NCBI RefSeq assembly: GCF_001649575.2
Contig: NC_051439.1
Location: forward strand, 16,976,863-17,040,862
Direction: 5' to 3'
From: Kryptolebias marmoratus
Lineage: Eukaryota > Chordata > Actinopteri > Cyprinodontiformes > Rivulidae
DNA: 64,000 nucleotides
The translations under genes and the position numbers were made by a program. The notes beneath the pieces were generated by a model, which saw nothing but the letters and a program-made list of their open reading frames with translations, was not told the DNA's origin and made no database searches. The number at the start of each line of letters is the position of its first letter. Position 1 is the stretch's first letter. Positions 12,207-25,300 of this stretch are shown here, one piece after another.

Positions 12207-13382
12207 ATGGGGAATTCAGAGAGCCAGTACAACATTGACGGTTCGAAAGGCACAAGCTTCATTTTTTCTAAGAAACAGAAGCCATATTCTCTGAAGCTCC
12301 ACTCAACCAAAGATGACGTTTTGTCACCACATATGTGGTGGAAAAATGCCTCACTCAGCTCAGGGTACAAAGCTAGGTGTGTTGGTCATGGCTGTTTGTC
12401 ACCTCCTAAAAGCCGACAGTCTTACTCTGCCCAACACTGTGACTATGTTTCCAAGGGAGCAAAGGGCAGCAGGAGTGAGCATCGCTGGCATCAGTCCTCG
12501 GGATGTGGGATACAAAGGCGTCATACGGCAGATGATTATGAAGATAATCCGTATGGGACTGAGCTCAATGGGCATGTTCTGAGTGGTCACAGTGACGAGC
12601 ATGTGGATTTAGAAGAACAGAGCAGTCCAAGGGTGGTCATCAAGAAGGATGGTACTCTCAGGGTGGAGTTCACCAACACCTCAGGCAGCACACTCCTCCT
12701 GGATGAGGCTTCTGGTCCTGTTCAGCTCCTTAAATTTTCCCCCAATCTGGAGTCTGCTTCCACTCCCAGCCTTCCTGGTTCCAGTGGTAGCAGGCAGGAT
12801 GTTTGCCACAGCGGTCCACCACCAGCTTCTACCTCCTCCACAGCTAGAACCAGTAAAGGAAGCTCACTGAGCTCTGAGGGCTCCTGGTATGACTCTCCTT
12901 GGGGTCCCAGTACAGAACTCTGTGAGCAGGACCAACCTTGCTCTGCTAGCAGGACTTTAGTAAACTCCCCCATCCACCAGCTTGACTCATTTCCAGAACA
13001 GCCCACCTCTGCATCCATTACTGACCTTTACAGGGACTCCACAATGGCTGCTACTTTCCCAACAGCCAGCAACTTGTCTGCCCAGTTACAGCTGCCTCCA
13101 TCAGGCCAGAGAGCACACAGAGCCTCCTTTGCATCTGTGCTGGACGTGCCTTTAGAGGAGGAATGCCCAGAATCCCGCCAGTACTCATCGTATACCCTGC
13201 CTTGTCGCAGGCCCAAAGCACACACCATCAGTGAGGACATAAACCAGTACCGAGAACAGGCAGGGCACCAGGAGAAGTCTGGCCATGAATTTGTCTTCCA
13301 TAAGAAGGACTCCATTAAAAACCGCATTAGACGCTTCAGTGACTGGACAGGCAGCCTCACCCGCAAGAAGAAGAAGTCTCAG
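12207..13382 (+). CDS. tiam2: tiam2 coding exon 1 (residues 1-392)
   Basis: This exon holds the start codon. The protein begins MGNSES, with Gly2 placed for N-myristoylation as in TIAM1/TIAM2. The 392-residue disordered N-terminus is Ser/Pro-rich. It shows blocks shared with mammalian TIAM2: a [13 protein letters not shown] strand, [23 protein letters not shown] serine stretch, [13 protein letters not shown], and a basic end [17 protein letters not shown]. The acceptor is a tandem pair (CAG ending 12200, then 12205), so the exon starts at 12201 or 12206. Both choices lie before the ATG and do not change the protein. The donor is CAG|GTGAGT and phase is 0. The frame runs on past the donor to 13556, so intron retention would give a protein of about 450 residues. 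Confidence 0.95.
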
Positions 13383-16300
13383 GTGAGTGGGGTCAACATG
13401 GGTTCATTCATGATGTTCTGCACAATATGTAGAAAAATAGGTGTTTTTCATTTGGAGTCGTTTAGTTTCAAGTCACCCTGTAGCTCAACCCTAGTCCTCT
13501 GTTTCAGCTTCTGTACCTACTTAGCCAACAACACGACACAAACTGTTTCCTGCTGACCAGGTTCATCTGGTTTGGGGCCACAGTGGTTGTCCTGGCATGA
13601 CTAGGAACCAACCACTATCGCCAGGTTCTTTAGCATCACAACACCAGCTGTCTGAGAAGAGGGCACAGTGGGGTGACAAGAAATTAAATTTGCAAAGCAG
13701 ACAGCTCAGTTTTTCCCCATAAGAATGCAAGAGACTCTTAGTACAAGTTATGACTGATTCTTCAAGGAAAAGGAATGAGAGGCTGATATCTGGGTGTCAT
13801 GATTCCTTGGTGGGTAAATTTTAAAATGTTATTGCATTCAGATTGTTACTTATTAATGATTTTTTACCATTTGTTGCACGTTGTTGACTTTTTTTTAATA
13901 TCTGTAATCATTGCTGCATTAATCGTTTATAAAGATTTTTAATTATTTGAGCAAATTGAGAACAGATGGAAGTAAAATAAATGTAGTAGTGTGATTTCCC
14001 AGGAGTAAAATTATACTCGAACTGCACAGGCATGGGTCAGAAGAGAGATTAAAATGAACTACAGCTTGTCTGCATACTGCTCACACTTGTTTGCGCGAGT
14101 CTTGTGACTTTTGTTGTTCAGTCTACAGTCTTCCAGGCCATAATTTGACAGAAAGCATTTGTTTAAACTGAACTTGAACCCCTGTCCCTCTTTATTTTTG
14201 AAGCTTGTAAGCATTTGTTTCTGCATTAATTCTTTTAGTTTTGCCTTGTAAAACTTTTAGGAATGCTCTTTGGGTTTTGCCCAGAGAATAGCCGTAAGCC
14301 TCTGAGAGGCTCTGCAGAATGAAACTAAATCCAAAGCGAAGATTTAACTCAGCCCCTCCTTTAATGTTAATGAAGGAACGTTGGTTGTTCTGGTGGTTGT
14401 GCGCAGATTTTCTGGGTTCCTCTCACGTTTCTCAGAGAGTAAATCTTCTAATAGGGATTTGTGCTCAGTCAGTTGGACGTTGAACCAAAACAACCGATAG
14501 AATAGAACAGTTACTGTATTCAGAAGGCATTTTCTTCTCTGCAGGTTTAGAAATTTGTGAGCTGCTCCTTGTGCTCAAACAACAGATAATCCTAAATAAA
14601 ATGTAGAAAATGCTTTGTATTGGCACAGATTTCCAATTCTGCAGCAACTAAAATGCCTGCCAGTCAGGCAGTATTCATTCATTATTCTCCTAAATATCCT
14701 ACTGGACATGTGCTGGTGCTTAGCTGGTGTTTGTGGTGCATGCTAGAACCTGTCTGCAGAAATCCTCGAGAAAAACAAAAGGATAAGTCCATAGTTGATC
14801 TGTTTTATTACAGGTGGGGTTAAATCCTTGACATTATTCAGTGTGGGAAAATTCACACAAGGTTTTAAAAAAACAAAAACAAAGAATCAGCCTGGAGTCT
14901 GACCTTTAAATCTGAATTTCCTCAGTTTTTCGTGTGCATTTTATTGCCAACCTCCCATGTGCCATATATCAGGTCACAGCGCCTCTTTTCAGCAGGTCTG
15001 CTAAAATCAGAAGCACCTCCTGGAACTGGTTTCTCTCCACCTGAACCTGTGGAATGAAAAGGTCACACTGTGACCCTGATGCCAAAGACCAAAACGTGCT
15101 TGTAATAAAAACCAGCTGCAGGTAGAGTGGGAAGAGCCATAAATCTGGGCTGTACCAACTTCATTGAACATCAACAATGTTCAGTTCAACATCCTGGAAA
15201 AACCCATCATGGAAACGGTATATTTTCCTACAGATGTTCCTATAAATAATCTGTATTTCATGGTGGCAGGTGGACATAATAGTTAAATAAAATACTGAGT
15301 TCACTGTGTGTCTTGCAAGTTCAACATAAGATGTATGCTGTCTTGTTACAGTATGTTTAAAAAAAAAACTAAAATATGAAAAAGGTACAGTAAAAATCTA
15401 AAAATCTACATAAAACAGATCAGGGCATATAGCTGAAGGTGACAAAAAAGGCTTTATTTTGACAGCACAAACTGAGTGTCTGCTTGTTGAGAGTGCTTCG
15501 CTCTTCTGCCGGGGGGGTGGGGGTGAATCGATGATGCAATCTAGTCAAGTGTAGGTAGGCTGTCCTTAAGCATGAAAGGGTGCAATTCCATCAAGTGTTC
15601 ATTTGTGGAATCAGTAAGCCACATTGAGACATCAGATGTTGTGAAATTGTCTAAGCTTGGAGAGTTCCAACCAACCAGTTACCCTCACAGAAGATTTGTG
15701 CCATTTTCTCAGGTTCCTGAAATATTTAGTGACTCTGAAGTAAGTTTGAGTTGACAAGATTTTAGATTTTCAGTGCCTCAGTGCTAATTGAAAGAAATCA
15801 GTTTGAAGTCTCTCCCACTGTATGCTCACAGAAGTATGTACATGTGGAGGGAAATGAGATGTGTAAAGTATGAAAAAGGCATTGACAGCTCATTTTAAAC
15901 TTTTGTTAGAGTTGTCATAATATTCTGATCACTTCCTGTGGCCTCTGACACTTCCTTCACCCCCTCAGGAGACCAGGTACAAGGACCTGAGCGATGCCTT
16001 TGACAGTGGAGTAGATGGCCTGACTGCAGAGACCAGCTCCCCCTCTCAGGTTTCCAGCATCCTCTGGTTCCCTCGAGCCTCTAGAGCTCAGTCTTCAGGA
16101 GCCATTCACCAAACGACCAGCGACGCTCTTCGCCAGAACATCTATGAGAACTTCATGAGGGAACTGGAGACGGGCACAGGACAAGGGGGAGATCGAAGAG
16201 ACCCATCCACGGCCACAGAGGAGGATGGGAGCAGCAGCGAGTCGGCTGAGGGCTCCCTGGAGCAGCTGGAACTTTTGTTCGAGAAGGAGCAGGGGGTGGT

Positions 16301-19300
16301 CAGACGGGCCGGCTGGCTCTCCTTCAAACCTCTTGTCACCCTGCACAAGGACAGGAAGCTGGAACTGGTGACCCGTCGCAAGTGGAAGCACTACTGGGTG
16401 ACCCTGAAAGGTAAACTTACTTGTTGTTTAAAAAAAAAAGAGAATTTGAGTAGATTACCTAAATTTCAATCAGACTGGTCCATTCTTAGGGTTACATGGA
16501 CCATAAATTTGTATTATTTGCCTCTGTCTTAATGTCTTTCCGTCTTTTCAGGATGTACATTGCTGTTCTATGAAACGTACGGGAAAGCCTTTGCAGAGCA
16601 GGACCTGTCGCCACGCTATGCCCTTTTGGCTGAGGACAGCATCGTCCAGGCTGTTCCTGAACACCCGAAGAGGGAGAATGTCTTCTGCCTGAGCAACTCG
16701 TACGGAGACGTCTATCTGTTCCAGGTAGGGCACATCTTGGTGAGAGTTTTAGTCATTGTTGCAGCAGCGTGTTACAATATGAAAGTGAAAAGAAAAACAA
16801 AGGTTAGAAGAAAGTGGTTCAGTTACAACAGAATTGGGCTTCTTGGATTATTTTTCTCAAAGTTTTACTAAAATATATATCTATCTTTTTTTGTAAGGAG
16901 CCTCCAAGCAAAGCCCCTACTTTTTTTAGCATAGAATGGAGCCTAAAGCATCTTATGCATACTGACCTTATATCCTCGCCAATTTACATTCAGATTTGTC
17001 TCTTTCTCTGGCACTTCCGTCTATGTTATAATGTTGAGATCTCAGTGGAGTTGAGATGTTCCTCGAGGAAAGAAAAAAAAAATGAAGTTTTTGTTCTCAT
17101 GGCCTGTTGAACTTTAGAGTTTCAATTGATTTTTCTCAACCAATACATCGCCATGGTGATAAGTTATAACAGTTAAAGGACTTGTTAGAGGAAATGCAAG
17201 CTCATGTCTTATTACGGAGGGACATTTTAACCGAGCAATCTTTCATTATTTGAACAATATCCTAGTTGGCACAAATCTTTTTTTTTGGTAATATATAGGA
17301 GAGTAATACCTACCTGCAAGTCTGTTCATTCAGAAAAACCTTATACGTCGCTCAGAGTATTGCTCTTGATGCTTCATCAAATCCCTGCTTCTCTTTGCTC
17401 TTTAAGGCCAGCAACCAGACAGATATGGAAAACTGGGTGACAGCTATCCACTCTGCGAGCGCGTCATTGCTCGCCAAGCGCCAGGGGAAGGAGGACACGG
17501 TGCGTCTGCTGCGGAACCAGGTCCGCGCCCTGCTGCAGAAGATAGACATGGACGGAAAGATGAAGAAGATGGCCGAGCTGCAGCTGACTGTAGTTAGCAA
17601 CCCCAAAAACCGCAAAGCTATTGAGAACCAGGTGATATTCCCCGAATCGGCAAAATATCAGCATCGCTTAAACATTTTTGAGACCTTTATAAACATGTGA
17701 AATGTGGTGTAATATTTGCTGATTTTACAAAACCTTTTGCGTGCCGTTGTTCCACATCATGTGTGTAATTACCACGTCATGTGCTCTACTTAATTCTCCT
17801 GATTTGGCGACTGCGGTGACAATTTGGTGCTTTATTTTCGTCTGTGGGCGGGTGAAGTGGCCTAAATGCATCAGTCTCAGAGCGCATAGCGAGGGGCCCA
17901 GGGGAGCAGCTCGTTCCCGGAGCATCAGATTGGGATTCCAGATGTTTTCTGGTAATGGGCTCACAACATGCATTATCCTATTCCCCCTCCTCAACACAGC
18001 CTGGGGGTGGGGGGAGGTGAGCATCCAAAGCACTCAGCGGTGTGCTGTAGCCTACAAGCAGCAGATTACAGAGGGGCAGAAAAAAAAACTTAACAAGAGC
18101 ACTAATACTTTACAAGAAATTAGTGTTAGTTGTGGAATGTGGGGAAAATCCAGCTGCTTTGTTTTATACCTGCAACTCAGGTGGTCAGTCACATTGTTTT
18201 CTGTTCACATCCTAAAGGAACTGCACATCATGAGGATACCCACTGCTGATGGTGCTAAAAACCAAATGTTTGGTTAAATGTAATATTTGGTTAAATGTCA
18301 AGGCAACATGAGTGGAAACATGTTTTCACAAGAAACTAACAAGATAAATGCATCAATGACCAATGGAGATGTCACTGCCTGACTAACAGACCGATTGTGT
18401 TCGCGTCTGTTTTCAATTAGCCAACATGCCACCTCAGAGAAACGCGACTGAGTTGAAGTGAATGATAGGGTCAGAAGTGGGATGGGACGGGACTCTGATA
18501 AAGGCGCCTTGAGGCTGATGAGAGATTTAAGGTTTCAGTGGGGTTGTCTAGCGCCAGCAGGGCACTACTTTGATGTCCCAGTCTAGCCCCCACTCATGTC
18601 GACTGAAATCAGTGCCAGTAAGACCTCGTTTGAAGTCTGCCTTCGTGTCACACACATGCACACAGTGCGATCAAGTTGCAGTGAAGGACTTATCATGTAT
18701 TAAGGGTTTTACAGCAAGCAAGGGCTAAATGTAAAAAAGAATACTTCTGCTTAGTTTAATGTCTCTAAATGTTAATAAGTTGTGAACAGAAGCTAAATGG
18801 GCTCAAACATGCATTTTACTGCTGCTGGTTGAATGTTTCTCTGCCTGATGCATGAAGCATAAAACATTAAATTACGTTTTATGCATGGTACTTCTTCAGG
18901 AAGATCCTAAATGAAGACCCAAATATTCACAAACAATAAAATCCAGACGTAAATATAAAGATGTCATTGTAGACTTTGCTTTTGAGGAAGCACCTTCTCA
19001 GATCTGGTCTGTCATACTTTCCTCCTCTTCTTCCATCATCTTCAGCTGACTGAATGGATACAAAACACAGTGCCTCTTTTTATGAATGACAATGTAAAAA
19101 TATCATGGGTAAAAAAAGAAATGGGGGGGGGGGAGAAATGCAATGCTAATGTCACACATTATCTGCAAACTCTGACAGCTACAGTCTTTCTTGATTTGGT
19201 TCAGACCTGTAGCTCTAAGTCTCGAAAAGAGCAACCAGTTGTTTGGATTTCTGTATTTATTTGTCTTCAAGCTTAAGCAAAAAATATGTATCTTGTGTTT

Positions 19301-22300
19301 GAATCTTGATTAAAAAGCATAACATGGATAATGAAAAAGACACCACGTATCTGAGTTTGCAGTGGACGCTTGTAGCACCTCCTCTCAGTTAAGTTTAATC
19401 ATAAATACTTCAGTGCAATGCTTTTTTTTTTTTTTTTTACCAAAAAACATACACATTTCAGGCTGAACTCATGTCTGAGTCTATAATCTCTGCCCACCTG
19501 CCCAGTTACATGCATCGTTGTTCAGAGTGCATTAGTCCCACAGTAATTTCACTGTAAGCTCTTTGTTTGACGTGTTTGTTTAAGATGCTCATAAAATCCC
19601 ACCCTTTGGCCCTCTTCACAGTTTGTTCCTAACCCCAAAGAATGCAGTCAATGTGAACAAAACCTGATGGGACAACGCCGTAGGGTCCTTTATAGTCAAT
19701 GAAGTCATAGTGCAGACAAGACCTATTGTTATGGAGGGTTGTTTAATGTGAGTGTTCTCGTTAAAACCAGTCTCCAGCTATCAAAATAGGCACTTTCCTA
19801 TAGCTTACATAAAGCAAACGGGGAGAGAGAAGAGCAACTGTAAACTGGAGGTGTGTGTTGAAGTATGACGGGTGGTCTGCTCAGTGTCCTCTCAAGACGG
19901 AAAATATGCATGTGAAATTACTGCACACACAAAAGCACACCCCTCTGCTAAACATGCAGTCATTTGTCACTATCGAACTTCCACCAAGTTGTAGCTTTAC
20001 CTTCCACCAACATCTGCAAGCAATTACACTCTGAACGAAAGCACTTGCCCGACCCAGGATCTTTTTTCAACTCTCTCTCTCTGTCTCTACCTCAGACTCC
20101 ACATCGCAGCCCCAGAATTAAAAAACAAAACAAAACAAACAACAAAAATCATTCACATGTAGAAATCAAAACCAGTTTTAAACAAAGTAATATTCCCTAT
20201 CCTCTTACAGATTCAACAATGGGAGCAGAATTTGGAGAGGTTTAACATGGACCTGTTCAGGATGCGCTGCTACCTCGCCAGTCTTCAGGGTGGAGAGCTG
20301 CCAAACCCAAAGAGTCTGCTGGCCATCGCCAGCCGACCCACCAAATCCACCCTGGGACGCCTTGGGGTTTTCTCTGTCTCCTCCTTCCATGCACTGGTGA
20401 GGGAACCAGCGACAGACATCAAAGATGAATGACTAATAAACTGATTGGGAATAAAAGAAAATCAGAAAACCAGCGCTGTGACCCATGTAGATGCTTTGAA
20501 GTGATGCTTTTTGCATGTGGCCCTTCAGTTTCCATTTTAGTTGCTGTGTAACAGAAACTTTGAAAATCCTAATTATTTGCATGTCCCATAATCGTTCTAT
20601 TAGTCATTAAAGAAAGAAAATAGAGTACATTTGATGGTTTGATTAGCTGGAATTTTGTGCTGATTGCGGTCTTGATACTGTGCTCAGATCTGCTCCAGAG
20701 ATGAGGCCACAGCCAGGAGGCGCTCATTGTCCCTGACCTGCCGACAGCGCAAGAGGGGCCTGTTCTCCTCCCTTAAAGGCCTGGACAACCTTACCAAGAG
20801 GGGCCGAGACAAGAGACCCTCCGTGTCACAGGTATTATTAAACACTGTCAAATATGGGTAGCTTCTAATGCACTGTCTGAATCCCAGAGTAATAAATCAC
20901 TTCAGGCAGTCTGGATTCACAAATCCTTAATGCAGAATTGCTCTTTTTCTGAATTCAGCAGCAGGAAAACGATACACAAAGCCACACACAGAGCTTGCAG
21001 ACATTCATTAGCGTGTGTGCAGACAATGTTGACATGCATCTTGTGGGGGGGTGTACGCTCTCTAAAGATATATAGCCCACCCCCTCAGTGCAAATTGGGC
21101 CTATTTGTTAATGAAACAACCTGAAACCATGCTGCCATTTTGCTTACTTGCACGTACATGTGCAGCTCTTTCAGCACATTTTACCCTCCAGGAGGGAGGG
21201 GGTTTATTAATTTAAAAGCACATCCCTCCTGCTTCCCTCCAAATTTGACTGCAAACTTCTCATCAGCATAAACACATGGGAGCATTCTTTACCCAGGTGC
21301 AGAAGGGGAAGTCTAAATCCTCTCAGGTTAGTAATTAGAGTCATGCAGGACGCTTATTTATTGATACAGAAATCTACCACTGTAAGCTCCGAAGACCGTG
21401 GAGAATACTCAGGAAGCTCACGTTTGCGCATGTATTTCATGAACCTCTGGTCGTAAGTGAAGAAGCAAGAAAAGGGACTCAGATCTTAATGCCATCACCT
21501 CAATCTGGCCTCTTCTTGTTTTCGAGTCGGAGCTACGAGTTAATCATATTCTTCACTTGGTAGCTGTGATTCCTGTCTGCTTACAAAGTGTTCCCCGTCC
21601 TGGTTTGTGTCTCTCATTTATCCCCCCACCTGCTGGGTGATATTTATGTTTATGCATTTGTTCACGTCTGTCAGCATCTAGGTATGCGTGTTGTTATTTT
21701 TCCGGGGAGCTCCAACTGGCTGACCTAATGAGGCACGGTTGCACTTCGTGGTGCAGAAGGCCGAGGTGGCACTGCAGCACACACATGAATAATTAAAAGC
21801 CACGTGTGGTTGATGGTGCTCTCCCTCCCAGCAGATGGCTGGTGTAAAGACGCTTAATATTAAACAGCCGTCCTTTATTATCCCCCCCAGGATTAAGCCC
21901 CTTTTTTAATTCTTGTTGGGTTTTTTTGTCTAATAAGAAACCAATAATGGCTGCAAAGTGCTTTAGAATGCTGCTTTTCACATTTGTTTTCATTTGTTTT
22001 TATTGAGAGTGATAGATCATTTCAGGGTTGGCATTCTTTTACTCTCTAAGGAAAATGAAATTCAGCTGTGGCCATTTTAAATTATATCATCAGCTTGTTG
22101 GTTGTTCACTGATGTGGCACTGAGAAGAGACACGTCCCTGCTTTAGAAGAATTTTTGACCGCAGGGGTGTCTCATGACCCAAACTCTCCTCTATGCATTT
22201 AAAGTTTTCTGACTCTTTTATCAAGATATCCTCTTCCCTTACCCTTACTTTTGCCCTCCATTAATGTCACTTGCCCCAACTCAAGCACTCTCTTTTACTG

Positions 22301-25300
22301 ATTTTTTTTTTCTGTCTCAGCATATTTAACATCTTAAACCTTGAATTTTTATCTTTCATTCCCCCTCAATTTATCACATCGTCGCCCTCTCTAACTCCTG
22401 CTCTTAGACCGTTTTTCAGAGCACAAACATCAGAGCGTTGCCAGGCAGTCCCTCACCCACAATTTCCATACTGACTCATCTATGTTGACTAAGCCTAAAT
22501 CCCATTTGCCACTGCGACGCCATTCTCCAGAACTTTGCCCCAAAGTCATGCTCTTCCCCCACCTTTATTTCTCATCCATCTTTGCACAGCTACAGTTCGG
22601 AGTTGGCCATCAGTCAGCTGTAGGGAAGGTCTGAGGATTTGTAGGAGTGTTGGTAAAGCGTTCTAAAATTAGGCAGTTTGTGACGCAACAGCACTGTTTA
22701 TAGCCAGTTTATAAATGGACTTGTGCTGAGGAGGAGGATAACCTGCAGATCAGAAACTCATGCTTCCAAACTGTGGGCTAGAAAGATTTTGCTTGAGTTA
22801 TTATAGTAATCTTGAGACTTCTTTGCGTCAGTTTTAAACTGTAGTTTGCATGCCACCTTGAGCTGAACACGAAGCAGGAATTTTCAACAGTGAAGAGGAG
22901 ATGAATAGGCGAAGAGAGCGTGAGCGCTTGTCCTCTCCTCTCATCTGCAATCAAACTGTTACCTCCTTTCATCTCAAGTGTCCATGCACTGCCCTCTCTT
23001 CACACACGCAGCATATTTTCACCACAGCACCTTCAAAGGCTGCGGATCTTGTTTGGAAGCCGTATCAAAGTTCTACCCTCGGCACGAGTAGTTTTTAATT
23101 AACTACCTAACTACCAGCAATGTGTGTGTGTGTGTGTGTGTGTGTGTCAAATTTTGTGTTGCTGAAGCAACGTGTGTGAGTTAGGCACTGCAGTGGCCCC
23201 CCTCTGTCTGTGTTTCTAACTGTCCGATGTTTGATTTCAGGTCTTTGAGGGCGATGATGGAGGTCAGATATGCACCCTACCACCCAAAAGCTCCGAGGTG
23301 AGTCAGTGGATTCTGTAAATTTTGTCCGTTACGGTTTATGGTTTTTTTTTGATACTGCACATCTAATGAAAAAACCCACTTCTGTCAAAGACCTGTGGCA
23401 CAGCTGTCAGTGAAAGTGTGAAGTAACCACAGCAGGATCGGGTCTTCTGGTACTTTGACCTTTGCTGTGTTTCATGGCTTCGATAGTGGAGAGATATTTT
23501 TACACATAGCGTGTGTGTGTGCGAGGAGATTAAAAAGCATGTGTGTGACTGCCTCAGTACATCAGTTGCTCAGGATCAAAGCAAAGACTCCTTTAATGTT
23601 GATCTATATGTCTGCAAGATAAACAGCAAATCCGACAGGAGAAGTTCACCACGGTTGAACGCTACTATAAGTGTGAACAGAGATGTGTGAAATGACTGAT
23701 TTAATGAACCATCCTCTGTGTATCACTTTATGACAAACATGTATAATAATTACCAAGTTTGTATTCTGATCTGAAACCCCCACAGTTTATGCAATAATCT
23801 GTCGTGCAAGAACTTAATTACAAATTCTTAATTTTCTTTTTGGCATCTAATAAAACAAACATTAATTTCATAACTCCACCATTTCTTGTCATTTTTTGCT
23901 CCCAAAAAGTTTATTCTGCTCTGACTGGGCAGCTGATTAGTCAAAAACTCTAAAGCTTATTAAAGCATGTTCTCCTTAGTGTGAAATTATTTCTCTGTTT
24001 AGTTTTGACTTCAAATAGAATTTTAAAACTTTTTATATTTAGAAAATCAGAGGAGCTTAACTTTTGGCCAAAACCCACCTATTGATAAGAATCAATAGAG
24101 ATGCTGATGCTGAAATTGGAAGGTCATCGACCTGAAGCTGCAGTGATTAAACACACACCAATATGTGGGCTTTTCTTTTTTAGTGGTTTTCATTAGACCA
24201 CGCATTTATTCCCAGGTAAAATGGCTCTACAGTAATTATAGGTATTTATCAGCTCTATCTACAAACATAGTTAGACATCACATATGTTCTGTTAGTTGCA
24301 CTATAAAGCAGAACAAATGAGTGCAACATTAGAAAATTAAAGATTTAGTTTATTTATTAACAAAATTTAAGATATTTTTTCACAAAAACAACCTTTCTAT
24401 GTCAGATTAGTTTATTAAATTGAATAATTTAGACCAAACCTTAAGAACAATGAGCATAAAAAACATGCAAATGTAGGCAGCGGTTTGCTAACGTGAGATG
24501 ATCCGTTCAGCTTGTTTCCAACGCATATCTGTCACGATGAAATGTTACAATGTGACACTCACAGATGAGTATAATGGACACTTTCAGGCAGAGCAGGATG
24601 AATGTATGATGATTGTGGTTTAACAGGATGCAGCTATTCAAAGTTAGACTTTGTGGTCAATGTAGAAATTGCTCTCATGTAGAGTCTAGAAAAAAGATTT
24701 AGAACAGGAAGTGGTTTATGAAAACAATGGTGTCTTTTATTCGGTCTGTGCTTTAATGTTGATTTAAATGCATCAGCTTCCCCTTCAGTTGAGTGTTTAA
24801 ACCTCTTAGATTTGGATGCAAACATGGAAAATGGCTCATTATGGGGATCCGCTTTGATTTAGTAGGGATTAGGACTCCTTAGGATGGGAAGTAAAAGAGA
24901 GACGCATAGTTCTTCTTTTCGGTCTTAATGACTTTGTGTTGGTTGCTGTACTTGATACACAAATCCCCCAGATTACACTTGTAAGCAGTCATCTTTCATT
25001 AATCCTTTGCAGGAAAGTCAAGTCAAGTTAAGGGTATGTTGGTGTGTGTCCAAGCTCCACTGTTAGGAGCTCCCTCAACCAGCAGATGAGCCAACAAGCA
25101 GCAAGTCCAGCAGGCTGAGGTTATTCTGACTTGTCTGGCTGTATCTGGATGTGATGGAGCTGTCAGTGCTGCAGCCGACTTGCTTTATGTAAAAGTTGAG
25201 GCTGACGGGTGTAGTTTAGCTCCACAAACTCTCCGTCCACCCACTCCTGTCAGTAGTCGAGCAGGTCCAGATGTTTTGACTGCATTTAAAAGAAAGAGAC

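Noticed and set aside
17741..18277. 178-codon plus-strand open frame in an intron
   Set aside because: Starts directly after exon sequence in an intron with no codon bias or domain; likely chance.
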